From CAVQOB01 sp963714325 (GTDB lineage: Bacteria; Pseudomonadota; Alphaproteobacteria; Rhizobiales; Hyphomicrobiaceae), in the NCBI GenBank assembly GCA_963714325.1, contig CAVQOB010000024.1, positions 1 through 49,659 on the forward strand: a DNA stretch of 49,659 nt. The letters are read 5' to 3'. Below, piece after piece: positions 42,759-49,659 of the stretch; position 1 is the first letter of the stretch, and each line of letters begins with the position of its first letter. Below the pieces are notes generated by a model that saw nothing but the letters and a program-made list of their open reading frames with translations, was not told where the DNA came from and ran no database searches. A program made the translations under genes and the position numbers.

Positions 42759-45035
42759 CTACTCCACCTCAGGCTTGGAACGCGGCCAGTTCTCGTCCTC
42801 AATTTCCGGACGCGGCGGTTCGCGAAAGCGTCGTTCAAGGCCGGCGAACCCGGCGACACGCTCGCTATCTCCATCGCGTGGCGCAGACCGTGGCCGCTCG
42901 ATACGTCGTGACCACGGCCGATCGCCGCGCGTCGCACGAACGGTCGCAACGACAGGCGTCGCTCCCGTCAGATAGACAGCATGAGCGCCCTCGGCCTCCA
43001 GTGACGCCGGATCGATCAGCACCGTCGCGCCACCCACGCCGCAGCCTCTGGTCCGGCGAACCTTTAGGATGATGACGCCGGCCGTCGCGCAGTCATCACG
43101 GAATGCCGCCGCGTTGGCGGCGATGACGACCCGGCGTCCGCCGCTCTCGCCAACGCACCCGAGCGGATCACAGCGAAACGCCATCGCAGCCGCGGCATCG
43201 CTCGCTGTGCGGCGATCACCATCAGCTTCCAGCCACCGCGCAAGCTCGAATGACGATCCTCGGCTTGCCAATGCAGAGAGCCGGCCTCCCTTGTCACGCA
43301 CCGCGACCGTCGTGCCATCGCGGCCAACCAGGATATCGGGACGTAGTTGCCCCGGTGCGAACAGCAGCCCCAGCGCCACCGGGATGATTCCAAGCACCCG
43401 CCAGCCCCTCGACCACAGTGTCAACCACAGGCCGCCCGCGACCATCAGCGCGAAGGACATTGTTGGGATCGACGCCACCTTCAATACCGCGCCCGGTAGC
43501 GCTGCCACCCAGCGCGCGATCGCCGACATGGCATCGATCCCCTGCCCCATGACGACCAGCGGCCAACGCTCCAAACCGAACGGCATCGCCACGAGCGCCG
43601 CCAAGGCCGCCGGCATAACGATCAGATTGCAGATCGGAATCGCAATTGCATTGCCGATCAGCGCCAGTTGCTGCGTATTGTGAAAATGATAGATCGCGAA
43701 CGGCGCCACGGCGAGACTGGCGATGATCGTCGAGAGAAAGATCTCGCCGATGAAACCCGCGCCGCGTGCCATGAGACCACGCTCGGTGTTGCGCTGCCCG
43801 ACCCGGCGCAGCCGCCGCTGCGCCAGCCATTCATAGGCTGACACCAACCCGACGACCGCCGCAAAGGACATTTGAAAGCCCGCGTCGAGCAGGCTCTCGG
43901 GAAAAACAATCAGGATTACCAAAGCGGCGAGCGCAACATTGCGCAGCGCCAAGGCCGGCCGATCGAGGATCACCGCCAGGAACATGATGGTGATCATGAT
44001 CGCGGAGCGGACCGTTGCGAATGCCGCACCCGATATAAGCGTATAGCCGATTGCGGCAGCGATCGCCGCCACCGCCGCCCATTTTTTGATCGGATAGCGC
44101 AGGGCAATCGGGGGTATTGCAGCGAACACCAACCGCAGCATGTAAAACACCGCGCCGGCCATGATCACCATATGCAGTCCGGAGATCGACAGAATGTGAA
44201 ACAGGCCAGAATCCCGATAGGCCTGATTAGTGACCTCGCTGATGCCCCCGCGCTCGCCAGTGATCAGCGCATTGGCAATGGCCCCCACCTCGCCCGGCAG
44301 CGCGGCCGTAATCCGCCGGCCGATGGCTTGCCGCACGCCTTCGATCGACGCGCGAACGCGCAGCATCACCGGCGGCTCGCCAGCATCGGAATCAGCGGCG
44401 ATGCGCGCGGTCGCCAATCCAATGCCACCAAGCCCCTGGTACCAGGCCAACCGCCCAAAATCGAAATCGCCGGGCGCTGCCGGCGATGCGGGGCCGGCCA
44501 ACGTCGCCTTGAAGCGCACCGCCTGTCCTGGTGCCAGACCCGGCTCTGCCGTCCGCGTCCGCACTCGAACCCGATATGGACGATCGGCATCGCTGAGTTC
44601 GGCGATCGACCGCGTTACGACAGTAATGCGCTGGCCGGCAGTCGGTCTTGGCTCAACCAACTCAATCCAACCGGTCACGTCGACTGGCCCGATCTGGCGC
44701 ACGAGGACCGGCGCCGCCATCAGTTCCGTGCGCAGCTTGGCGACGAGACCGCCGAGGGCTGCTGCCAGCAGCGCCATTGTGAGCAGACTCAAGAGCCCCG
44801 CATGACGGCCAAAGCCATGGGCCAACGCCGCAACGACTCCGACGAAGGCCAACATCCACAGCGCCGGTTCAGCGCGAAGCGCAAAATAACCGGCAATCCC
44901 GGATCCAAACGCCACCGGCAGCCAAAGAAACCAGCGCTCCTGCTCGTCCTCAATCAGCCCGGCGAGGCGCGCGAAACCGCTGCGTGCCCGCTCTTCCTCC
45001 AACCCAGCATCCCCGACCGCCAAGCCGCCGACCAC
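42759..45035 (-). CDS. comEC: ComEC/Rec2-family DNA-uptake membrane channel
   Basis: 758 aa starting at GTG 45035 after GGGGAG. An N-terminal DUF4131 region has membrane helices and an OB-like fold (VDVTGWIELVEPRPTAGQRI, YRVRVRTRTAEPG). The Competence domain follows: ANALITGERGGISE, YRDSGLFHILSISGLHMVIM (family signature), SGAAFATVRSAIMITIMFLA. The C-terminal 150 residues are soluble but lack the metallo-beta-lactamase HxHxDH motif found in Bacillus ComEC, as in other alphaproteobacteria. It would form the inner-membrane channel for single-stranded DNA. Convergent with the SPOR-like gene and divergent from gltX (105 bp apart). Confidence 0.92.
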   Translation of the reverse strand: MVGGLAVGDAGLEEERARSGFARLAGLIEDEQERWFLWLPVAFGSGIAGYFALRAEPALWMLAFVGVVAALAHGFGRHAGLLSLLTMALLAAALGGLVAKLRTELMAAPVLVRQIGPVDVTGWIELVEPRPTAGQRITVVTRSIAELSDADRPYRVRVRTRTAEPGLAPGQAVRFKATLAGPASPAAPGDFDFGRLAWYQGLGGIGLATARIAADSDAGEPPVMLRVRASIEGVRQAIGRRITAALPGEVGAIANALITGERGGISEVTNQAYRDSGLFHILSISGLHMVIMAGAVFYMLRLVFAAIPPIALRYPIKKWAAVAAIAAAIGYTLISGAAFATVRSAIMITIMFLAVILDRPALALRNVALAALVILIVFPESLLDAGFQMSFAAVVGLVSAYEWLAQRRLRRVGQRNTERGLMARGAGFIGEIFLSTIIASLAVAPFAIYHFHNTQQLALIGNAIAIPICNLIVMPAALAALVAMPFGLERWPLVVMGQGIDAMSAIARWVAALPGAVLKVASIPTMSFALMVAGGLWLTLWSRGWRVLGIIPVALGLLFAPGQLRPDILVGRDGTTVAVRDKGGRLSALASRGSSFELARWLEADGDRRTASDAAAAMAFRCDPLGCVGESGGRRVVIAANAAAFRDDCATAGVIILKVRRTRGCGVGGATVLIDPASLEAEGAHAVYLTGATPVVATVRATRGDRPWSRRIERPRSAPRDGDSERVAGFAGLERRFREPPRPEIEDENWPRSKPEVE

Positions 45036-45140
45036 AGTCTACTCCCCAACCTCGCGCGACCGCCCGCCAAGCCGGCGTTTTGCCGTCACCCGCCGCCGTG
45101 TTACACCGCAGCGGTTCTTCGCAAGCATCCCACGGACATC

Positions 45141-46631
45141 ATGCCCGACAAAACAAAAAACACCGGCTCATCTGTCGTCACCCGCTTTGCCCCCTCGCCG
45201 ACCGGCACGTTGCATATCGGCGGCGCACGTACTGCGCTGTTCAACTGGCTCTACACCCGCCACACCGGCGGAAAATTCCTGCTGCGCATCGAGGATACCG
45301 ACCGCGAGCGCTCGAAGCAGGAGCACGTCGACGCCATCCTGGCGAGCCTGACATGGCTCGGCCTCGACTGGTCCGGCGAGCCTCTCTACCAATTCGCCCG
45401 CGCCAGCCATCATCGCAGCATCGGTGATCAACTGCTGGCGGCCGGCAAGGCCTATCGCTGTTACCTGACACCCGACGAACTCGCCGCCATCCGCGCCAAG
45501 GCCGAGGCTGAGAAGCGGCCACTGATCGTCGAGAGCCCCTGGCGCGACCGCGACCCCAAGCATGCCCCCGCCGGCGTTAAACCGGCGATCCGCCTCAAAA
45601 CCCGCCGCGATGGCGAGACGGTGATCGAGGACCAGGTGCAGGGCCGCGTCGTCATCCCCAACAAGGACCTCGACGACCTGATCATCCTGCGCAGCGATGG
45701 CGCGCCGACCTACAATTTCGCTGTCGTCGTCGATGATCACGACATGGGCGTCACCAACGTCATCCGCGGCGTCGATCACCTCACCAACACCGCGCGGCAG
45801 ACCCAGGTTTACCAGGCGCTCGGCTGGTCGCTGCCGGCTTTCGCGCATATCCCGCTGGTGCACGGGCCCGATGGCGCCAAGCTCTCCAAGCGGCACGGCG
45901 CGCAGGGCGTCGAAGAATATCAGGCGATGGGCTACCTTCCCGCCGCCTTGCGCAACTACCTCGCCCGTCTCGCCTGGAGCCACGGCGACGACGAAATCTT
46001 CTCGACCGAACAGGCGATCGCGTGGTTCGACATCACCGACGTCGGCCGCTCGCCAGGGCGCTTCGACTTCGCCAAGCTCGCCGACCTCAACGGGCATTAC
46101 ATCCGCGCCGCTTCCGACGACGAGTTGCTCGCAGCGATCAAGGCTTTCCTGCCGCTGTCGGGCAATCCGGCGACGCTCGACCTCGTCCGCCAGCGCGTTC
46201 CCGCTTGGACCGGAGGCGCCGCACTCGCTGAACAATTCGAGACAGCCGGATGGGACAAGCTGAAGGCGGCGATCCCAGCACTCAAGGAACGCGCGAAAAT
46301 CCTGCCCGAACTGGTCGATGGCGCGAGCTTCATCGTTGCCAAGCGCCCACTCGCCCTCGACGACAAGGCGGCGAAGCTGCTCGAGGCCGACGCCAGGGCA
46401 ACGCTTGCAGCCATCCTGCCGGCACTGTCAGCAGTCAAAGAATTCACCGCGCTGAGCCTCGAAGCTGCCGTCCGCGAGCATGCGGAAAAAACAGGCGCCA
46501 AACTCGGCAAAATCGCGCAACCCCTGCGCGCCGCGCTGACCGGCCGCGCCGTCTCCCCGCCCGTGTTCGACGTTATGGCCGTACTCGGCCGCAACGAAAC
46601 TTTGGCGCGGATCAGGGATGCGGCGGGGTAA
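45141..46631 (+). CDS. gltX: Glutamyl-tRNA synthetase
   Basis: 496 aa from ATG 45141. The HIGH motif appears as FAPSPTGTLHIGGARTALFN and KMSKS as DGAKLSKRHG. LLRIEDTDRERSKQEHVDAI is the glutamate-binding region and DDLIILRSDGAPTYNFAVVV is family-typical. The C-terminal helical anticodon-binding domain ends LGRNETLARIRDAAG. It charges tRNA-Glu and, in many alphaproteobacteria, also tRNA-Gln for the GatCAB route. The same frame is open upstream to 43872, antisense to comEC, but that stretch is not protein-like. Same strand as gltA, 347 bp upstream of it. Confidence 0.97.
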   Translation: MPDKTKNTGSSVVTRFAPSPTGTLHIGGARTALFNWLYTRHTGGKFLLRIEDTDRERSKQEHVDAILASLTWLGLDWSGEPLYQFARASHHRSIGDQLLAAGKAYRCYLTPDELAAIRAKAEAEKRPLIVESPWRDRDPKHAPAGVKPAIRLKTRRDGETVIEDQVQGRVVIPNKDLDDLIILRSDGAPTYNFAVVVDDHDMGVTNVIRGVDHLTNTARQTQVYQALGWSLPAFAHIPLVHGPDGAKLSKRHGAQGVEEYQAMGYLPAALRNYLARLAWSHGDDEIFSTEQAIAWFDITDVGRSPGRFDFAKLADLNGHYIRAASDDELLAAIKAFLPLSGNPATLDLVRQRVPAWTGGAALAEQFETAGWDKLKAAIPALKERAKILPELVDGASFIVAKRPLALDDKAAKLLEADARATLAAILPALSAVKEFTALSLEAAVREHAEKTGAKLGKIAQPLRAALTGRAVSPPVFDVMAVLGRNETLARIRDAAG

Positions 46632-46978
46632 GAGCGCTCTTGGTGCGCCGGGCGCCGGATGAGGGTCAACTGCCGAAGCTAGCTACAAACAAAAGTGCCC
46701 GCCGACCGAGCAAACGCGAAAGGCTCCCCAGCGATGCGCACCTGACCGATTCCACGCAGGAGAGTTCGATGCACCAACAAGAATGCACACCCATGTGCCC
46801 TCTGCGCATCACCTCCCTCAAACAGCCAACTTGTCGCAGTGCACAAAATCGGCTAGCCAAGGGACTGTAAAGCCGGTGCGCTCCCCGATCACAGGGTTTG
46901 ACGGTGCACTGAGACTACCCACTCACAGAGCCTAGACCCGGTGCAACGGGGCGCCAGCGCTCGAGCGAAGGACAGCAC
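46632..46978. other. gltX-gltA intergenic region
   Basis: 347 bp holding the gltA promoter and leader, a candidate 33-codon ORF (46769-46870), and AAGGA four bases before the gltA ATG. GCGCCGGGCGCCGG near 46650-46662 is a short GC stem that might terminate gltX. No known riboswitch was recognised. Confidence 0.4.
46769..46870 (+). CDS. Candidate small ORF upstream of gltA, 33 aa
   Basis: MHQQECTPMCPLRITSLKQP and then TCRSAQNRLAKGL, stop TAA. Unlike random ORFs of this size it has a strong ribosome site, AGGAGAG, six bases before the ATG, and ends 108 bp before gltA. Three cysteines and a basic C-terminus are the only visible traits. It could be a leader peptide whose translation affects gltA, a small protein, or chance. 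There is no obvious run of regulatory codons. Confidence 0.3.
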   Translation: MHQQECTPMCPLRITSLKQPTCRSAQNRLAKGL

Positions 46979-48298
46979 ATGAACGCGCAGGATAAACCGG
47001 CCAAGTCGGATACCGGCAAGACCGCGACCTTGATCGTCGACAACAAGCAGATGACGATCCCCGTCCGCTCCGGCACCATCGGGCCGGATGTCATGGACAT
47101 CGCCAAGGTCTACGCCCAAACCAACAGCTTTACGTACGACCCGGGCTTTACATCGACGGCCAATTGCTCTTCTAAGATCACGTACATCGACGGCGAAAAG
47201 GGCGTGCTATTGTATCGCGGCTACCCGATCGAGCAGCTCGCCGATAAATCCAATCATCTCGAAGTCTGCTATCTGCTGCTACACGGCGAATTGCCGACGC
47301 CCGCGCAATTTGAAGAATTTCGCATCATCGTCACGCGCCACACCATGGTGCACGAGCAGATGTCGCGCTTCTTCTCCGGTTTCCGCCGCGATGCGCATCC
47401 GATGGCCATCATGTGCGGCTCGGTCGGCGCGCTGTCGGCGTTCTATCATGACTCCACCGACATCAACGATCCCAAGCAACGGATGATCGCCTCACATCGC
47501 ATGATCGCCAAGATGCCGACGCTGGCGGCGATGGCGTTCAAATACTCGATCGGCCAGCCCTTCATCTATCCGCGCAACGACCTCGACTACGCATCGAACT
47601 TCCTGCAGATGTGCTTCGCGGTTCCCTGTGAGCCCTACCATATCGATCCCGTGCTCGCCCGCGCCCTCGACCGCATCTTCATCCTGCACGCCGATCACGA
47701 ACAGAACGCGTCAACCTCGACCGTGCGGCTCGCCGGCTCCTCGGGCGCCAACCCGTTCGCCTGTATCGCCGCCGGCATTGCTTGCCTTTGGGGCCCCGCG
47801 CACGGCGGTGCCAACGAAGCCGCCCTCAAGATGCTGGAGGAAATCGGCAGCGTCAAAAACATCCCCGGCTATGTCGCCAAGGTCAAAGACAAGGCGTCAG
47901 GCGTGCGCCTGATGGGCTTCGGCCACCGCGTCTACAAAAACCACGATCCGCGCGCCAAGGTGATGCAGAAGACCTGCCATGAAGTGCTCGGCAAACTCGG
48001 CATCAAGGACCCCACGTTGGAAGTCGCGATGGAACTTGAGCAGATCGCTCTCAAGGACCCGTTCTTCATCGAAAAGAAGCTCTACCCGAACGTCGACTTC
48101 TATTCCGGCATCATCCTGCGCGCGATCGGCTTCCCGGTCTCGATGTTTACCGTGCTCTTTGCGGTTGCAAGAACCGTCGGCTGGATCGCCCAATGGAAGG
48201 AAATGATCGAGGACCCCGAGCAGAAGATCGGTCGCCCGCGCCAGCTTTACATTGGATCGCCCCAACGCGATTACATGGACGCAGCCAAGCGCAGTTAA
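46979..48298 (+). CDS. gltA: Citrate synthase, type I hexameric
   Basis: 439 aa, matching the Gram-negative NADH-sensitive form. FILHADHEQNASTSTVRLAG, His275 (GPAHGGAN), His316 (GFGHRVYK) and Asp373 (NVDFYSG) correspond to E. coli His264, His305 and Asp362 with a constant offset of 11. It opens the TCA cycle by condensing acetyl-CoA and oxaloacetate. AAGGA precedes the ATG at 46979. The gltX-gltA order is widespread in Rhizobiales. This is the housekeeping enzyme; the 381-aa enzyme at 20.2 kb is the paralogue. Confidence 0.97.
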   Translation: MNAQDKPAKSDTGKTATLIVDNKQMTIPVRSGTIGPDVMDIAKVYAQTNSFTYDPGFTSTANCSSKITYIDGEKGVLLYRGYPIEQLADKSNHLEVCYLLLHGELPTPAQFEEFRIIVTRHTMVHEQMSRFFSGFRRDAHPMAIMCGSVGALSAFYHDSTDINDPKQRMIASHRMIAKMPTLAAMAFKYSIGQPFIYPRNDLDYASNFLQMCFAVPCEPYHIDPVLARALDRIFILHADHEQNASTSTVRLAGSSGANPFACIAAGIACLWGPAHGGANEAALKMLEEIGSVKNIPGYVAKVKDKASGVRLMGFGHRVYKNHDPRAKVMQKTCHEVLGKLGIKDPTLEVAMELEQIALKDPFFIEKKLYPNVDFYSGIILRAIGFPVSMFTVLFAVARTVGWIAQWKEMIEDPEQKIGRPRQLYIGSPQRDYMDAAKRS

Positions 48299-48600
48299 GT
48301 GACACGTCCCGTGTTCGCTCAACGACAGAGCCTGTCCGAGTTGTCATCCCGCACGCGGTGCAGCACGCTTGCGCGATTGCTTGTGGGCATCCGAAGCGCC
48401 ACAAAAGTGCTGCTCCGCAGATGCGGGACCTAGTGACTATGCATATTGCAAGATCCCGCGTCTACACCGCAACACTGACGTGCTGCGGATGCGCGCGGGA
48501 TGACAGGAGACTGTGCTTTGATGACCGAGCACCGATAGTATTGAAGTCGGCGTCAATTCTAAAACCTGCCCATTCTTTTTGAACACCAGCGAAGCCGTCC
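48299..48600. other. Intergenic region gltA / SMP-30 gene
   Basis: 302 bp. The first bases form a small stem ACACG-TCC-CGTGT (about 48302-48314), perhaps ending gltA transcription. Most of the rest is a 162-bp inverted-repeat element (48343-48504). The remaining ~95 bp must carry the promoter of the lactonase-like gene, which has only a weak ribosome site. Confidence 0.45.
48343..48504. repeat. 162-bp inverted-repeat (MITE-like) element
   Basis: Outer ends GTCATCCCGC (48343-48352) and GCGGGATGAC (48495-48504) are perfect 10-bp inverted repeats. An inner pair, GATGCGGGA (48420-48428) and TCCCGCGTC (48454-48462), differs at one position. A segment TGGGCATCCGAAGCGCCA near 48384 recurs at 22255. 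No coding capacity. It could fold into a long stem in RNA and terminate or stabilise the gltA transcript. Confidence 0.6.
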
Positions 48601-49527
48601 ATGTCCGACACCATCACCCTTGATTCTCGTTTCGAAAAGCTGATGATCGGCCACGCCAAGGTCGAAATGCTCTGGACCGGCGCGCGATGGGCTGAGGGGC
48701 CGGTCTACTTCCCGGCCGGGCGCTACCTGCTGTTCTCCGACATCCCGAACGATCGCATCATGCGCTACGATGAGACCAGCGGCGTAGTCTCCGTGTTCCG
48801 CGATCCAGCGCGGCACACCAATGGCCACACGGTCGACGCGCAAGGCCGGCTTGTCTCGTGTGAGCACCGTGGCCGCGGCATTTCTCGCACCGAGCACGAC
48901 GGCCGCGTCGTCATGCTGGCGACCCACGTCGACGGAAAGCGGTTCAATTCTCCCAACGACGTCGTCGTCAAATCCGATGAATTGATCTGGTTCACCGATC
49001 CAACCTACGGCATCGACAGCGACTACGAGGGCGATGCCGGGCAAAGTGAGATCGGCGCCAGTAACGTCTACCGTCTCGACCCCACGACGGGCCACATCGC
49101 CGCTGTCATCACCGATCGCGTTCGCCCCAACGGCCTCGCCTTCTCAGCTGACGAGCGCACGCTCTACGTCAGCGACACCGGCGCCTCGCATCGCGACGGC
49201 CACCCCAAATCGATCACTGCCTTCACCGTCACTGCCGATGGCCGCAGTGTCACGGGTGCACGCACGTTCGCCGTTTCCGACGCAGGCTTCTTCGACGGTT
49301 TCCGCTGCGACGTGCACGGCAATGTCTGGACATCGACCGCCGAAGGTGTGCGCTGCTACGCACCCGATGGCACGCATCTGGGTACGATTCTGATCCCCGA
49401 ACTTGTCGCCAACGTCTGCTTCGGCGGCTTGAAGCGCAACCGCCTGTTCATTGCCGGCCAGACGTCGCTCTATGCGCTCTACCTCGCGACGACTGGCGCG
49501 GTGCGGCCGGCGACAGCTGCATTATGA
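48601..49527 (+). CDS. SMP-30/gluconolactonase-family protein
   Basis: 308 aa six-bladed beta-propeller. Candidate metal ligands match the family: Glu in ARWAEGPVYF (near residue 32), Asn in FNSPNDVVVKS (near 118-121), Asn in RPNGLAFSADERTLYVSDTG (near 178) and Asp in the same stretch (near 190). WFTDPTYGIDSDYEGDAGQS is the sugar-lactonase signature loop. These enzymes open sugar lactones such as gluconolactone, or act on related esters. No signal peptide. Its TGA overlaps the tail of the opposing gene by a few bases. Substrate not determinable; no sugar dehydrogenase is adjacent in the window. Confidence 0.9.
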   Translation: MSDTITLDSRFEKLMIGHAKVEMLWTGARWAEGPVYFPAGRYLLFSDIPNDRIMRYDETSGVVSVFRDPARHTNGHTVDAQGRLVSCEHRGRGISRTEHDGRVVMLATHVDGKRFNSPNDVVVKSDELIWFTDPTYGIDSDYEGDAGQSEIGASNVYRLDPTTGHIAAVITDRVRPNGLAFSADERTLYVSDTGASHRDGHPKSITAFTVTADGRSVTGARTFAVSDAGFFDGFRCDVHGNVWTSTAEGVRCYAPDGTHLGTILIPELVANVCFGGLKRNRLFIAGQTSLYALYLATTGAVRPATAAL

Positions 49528-49659
49528 CTGCCGGATCTCGATGATCTCGCCGCTCATGCGGTCCCGTACGTCGACGTTGGCATTCAGCCGGACACGCGTC
49601 GCGTAGCCGATGCGGATCGACCATAGGCGCTCGAACGGCAATCCACACGCCTGAGCCAA
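49522..49659 (-). CDS. C-terminal fragment of an unidentified protein
   Basis: A reverse-strand frame open from the right window edge to a TAA at 49522, 45 codons: LAQACGLPFERLWSIRIGYA, then TRVRLNANVDVRDRMSGEII and EIRQS. The even distribution of hydrophobic and charged residues is protein-like, and the six-base convergent overlap with the lactonase-like gene is typical of tight packing. Too little is visible to name a family. Confidence 0.55.
   Translation of the reverse strand: MAQACGLPFERLWSIRIGYATRVRLNANVDVRDRMSGEIIEIRQS

Noticed and set aside
43872..45140. Long in-frame extension upstream of gltX (919-aa frame)
   Set aside because: It is antisense to comEC, Arg/His-rich and unlike any synthetase N-terminus; GltX starts cleanly at 45141.

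Overview
The window is GC-rich, densely packed chromosomal DNA from an alphaproteobacterium. It most resembles the Hyphomicrobiales (Rhizobiales), in the Nitrobacteraceae/Xanthobacteraceae range. The evidence is gene content and order (DUF502-SPOR-glmS-glmU, then comEC-gltX-gltA; tripartite tricarboxylate transporter; IorAB-type hydroxylase), GGGGAGAG-type dispersed palindromes and a ComEC without a lactamase domain. This is inference from protein families; there is no rRNA gene to anchor it. No tRNA, rRNA or CRISPR array was seen.

Layout. 0-4.4 kb: an exported protein cut by the window edge, the magnesium transporter MgtE, and two tandem polysaccharide deacetylases. All three complete genes carry single-base frame breaks, eight in total and every one in the +1 sense. 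4.4-7.3 kb: a repeat-rich gap holding a complete IS110-family element, apparently inserted into a dispersed palindromic repeat and flanked by a 102-bp direct repeat. 7.3-13 kb (mostly minus strand): an unrecognised exported protein, an orphan dimethylformamidase-type large subunit, a ParD/ParE-like pair with a frameshifted toxin, and a Tat-exported L,D-transpeptidase. 13.2-18.4 kb: a TctCBA uptake system, a UbiH-type monooxygenase and a GNAT acetyltransferase. 18.4-25 kb: a 70-aa protein ending in a 14-bp tandem repeat, Pta facing away from a short citrate synthase followed by an ApbA/PanE reductase, then a methyltransferase divergent from a winged-helix/TPR regulator. 25-34 kb: an outer-membrane barrel, arabinose-5-phosphate isomerase, a two-subunit molybdenum hydroxylase, a GGT-family protein and a secreted esterase. 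34-49.7 kb: QmcA-like SPFH protein plus NfeD, DUF502, a SPOR protein, GlmS, GlmU, a second SPOR-like protein, ComEC, GltX, GltA, an SMP-30-type lactonase and the tail of one more gene.

How the genes work together. Several loci serve the envelope: glmS/glmU make UDP-GlcNAc and are bracketed by two SPOR-type proteins; the L,D-transpeptidase cross-links peptidoglycan; the deacetylases trim amino-sugar polymers; KdsD feeds Kdo for lipopolysaccharide. A second theme is small organic acids: TctCBA uptake, two citrate synthases and phosphotransacetylase around acetyl-CoA. The most interesting non-coding material is the IS110 element with its putative bridge-RNA end and reconstructable target, the dispersed palindromes, the 14-bp tandem repeat and a 162-bp inverted-repeat element after gltA.
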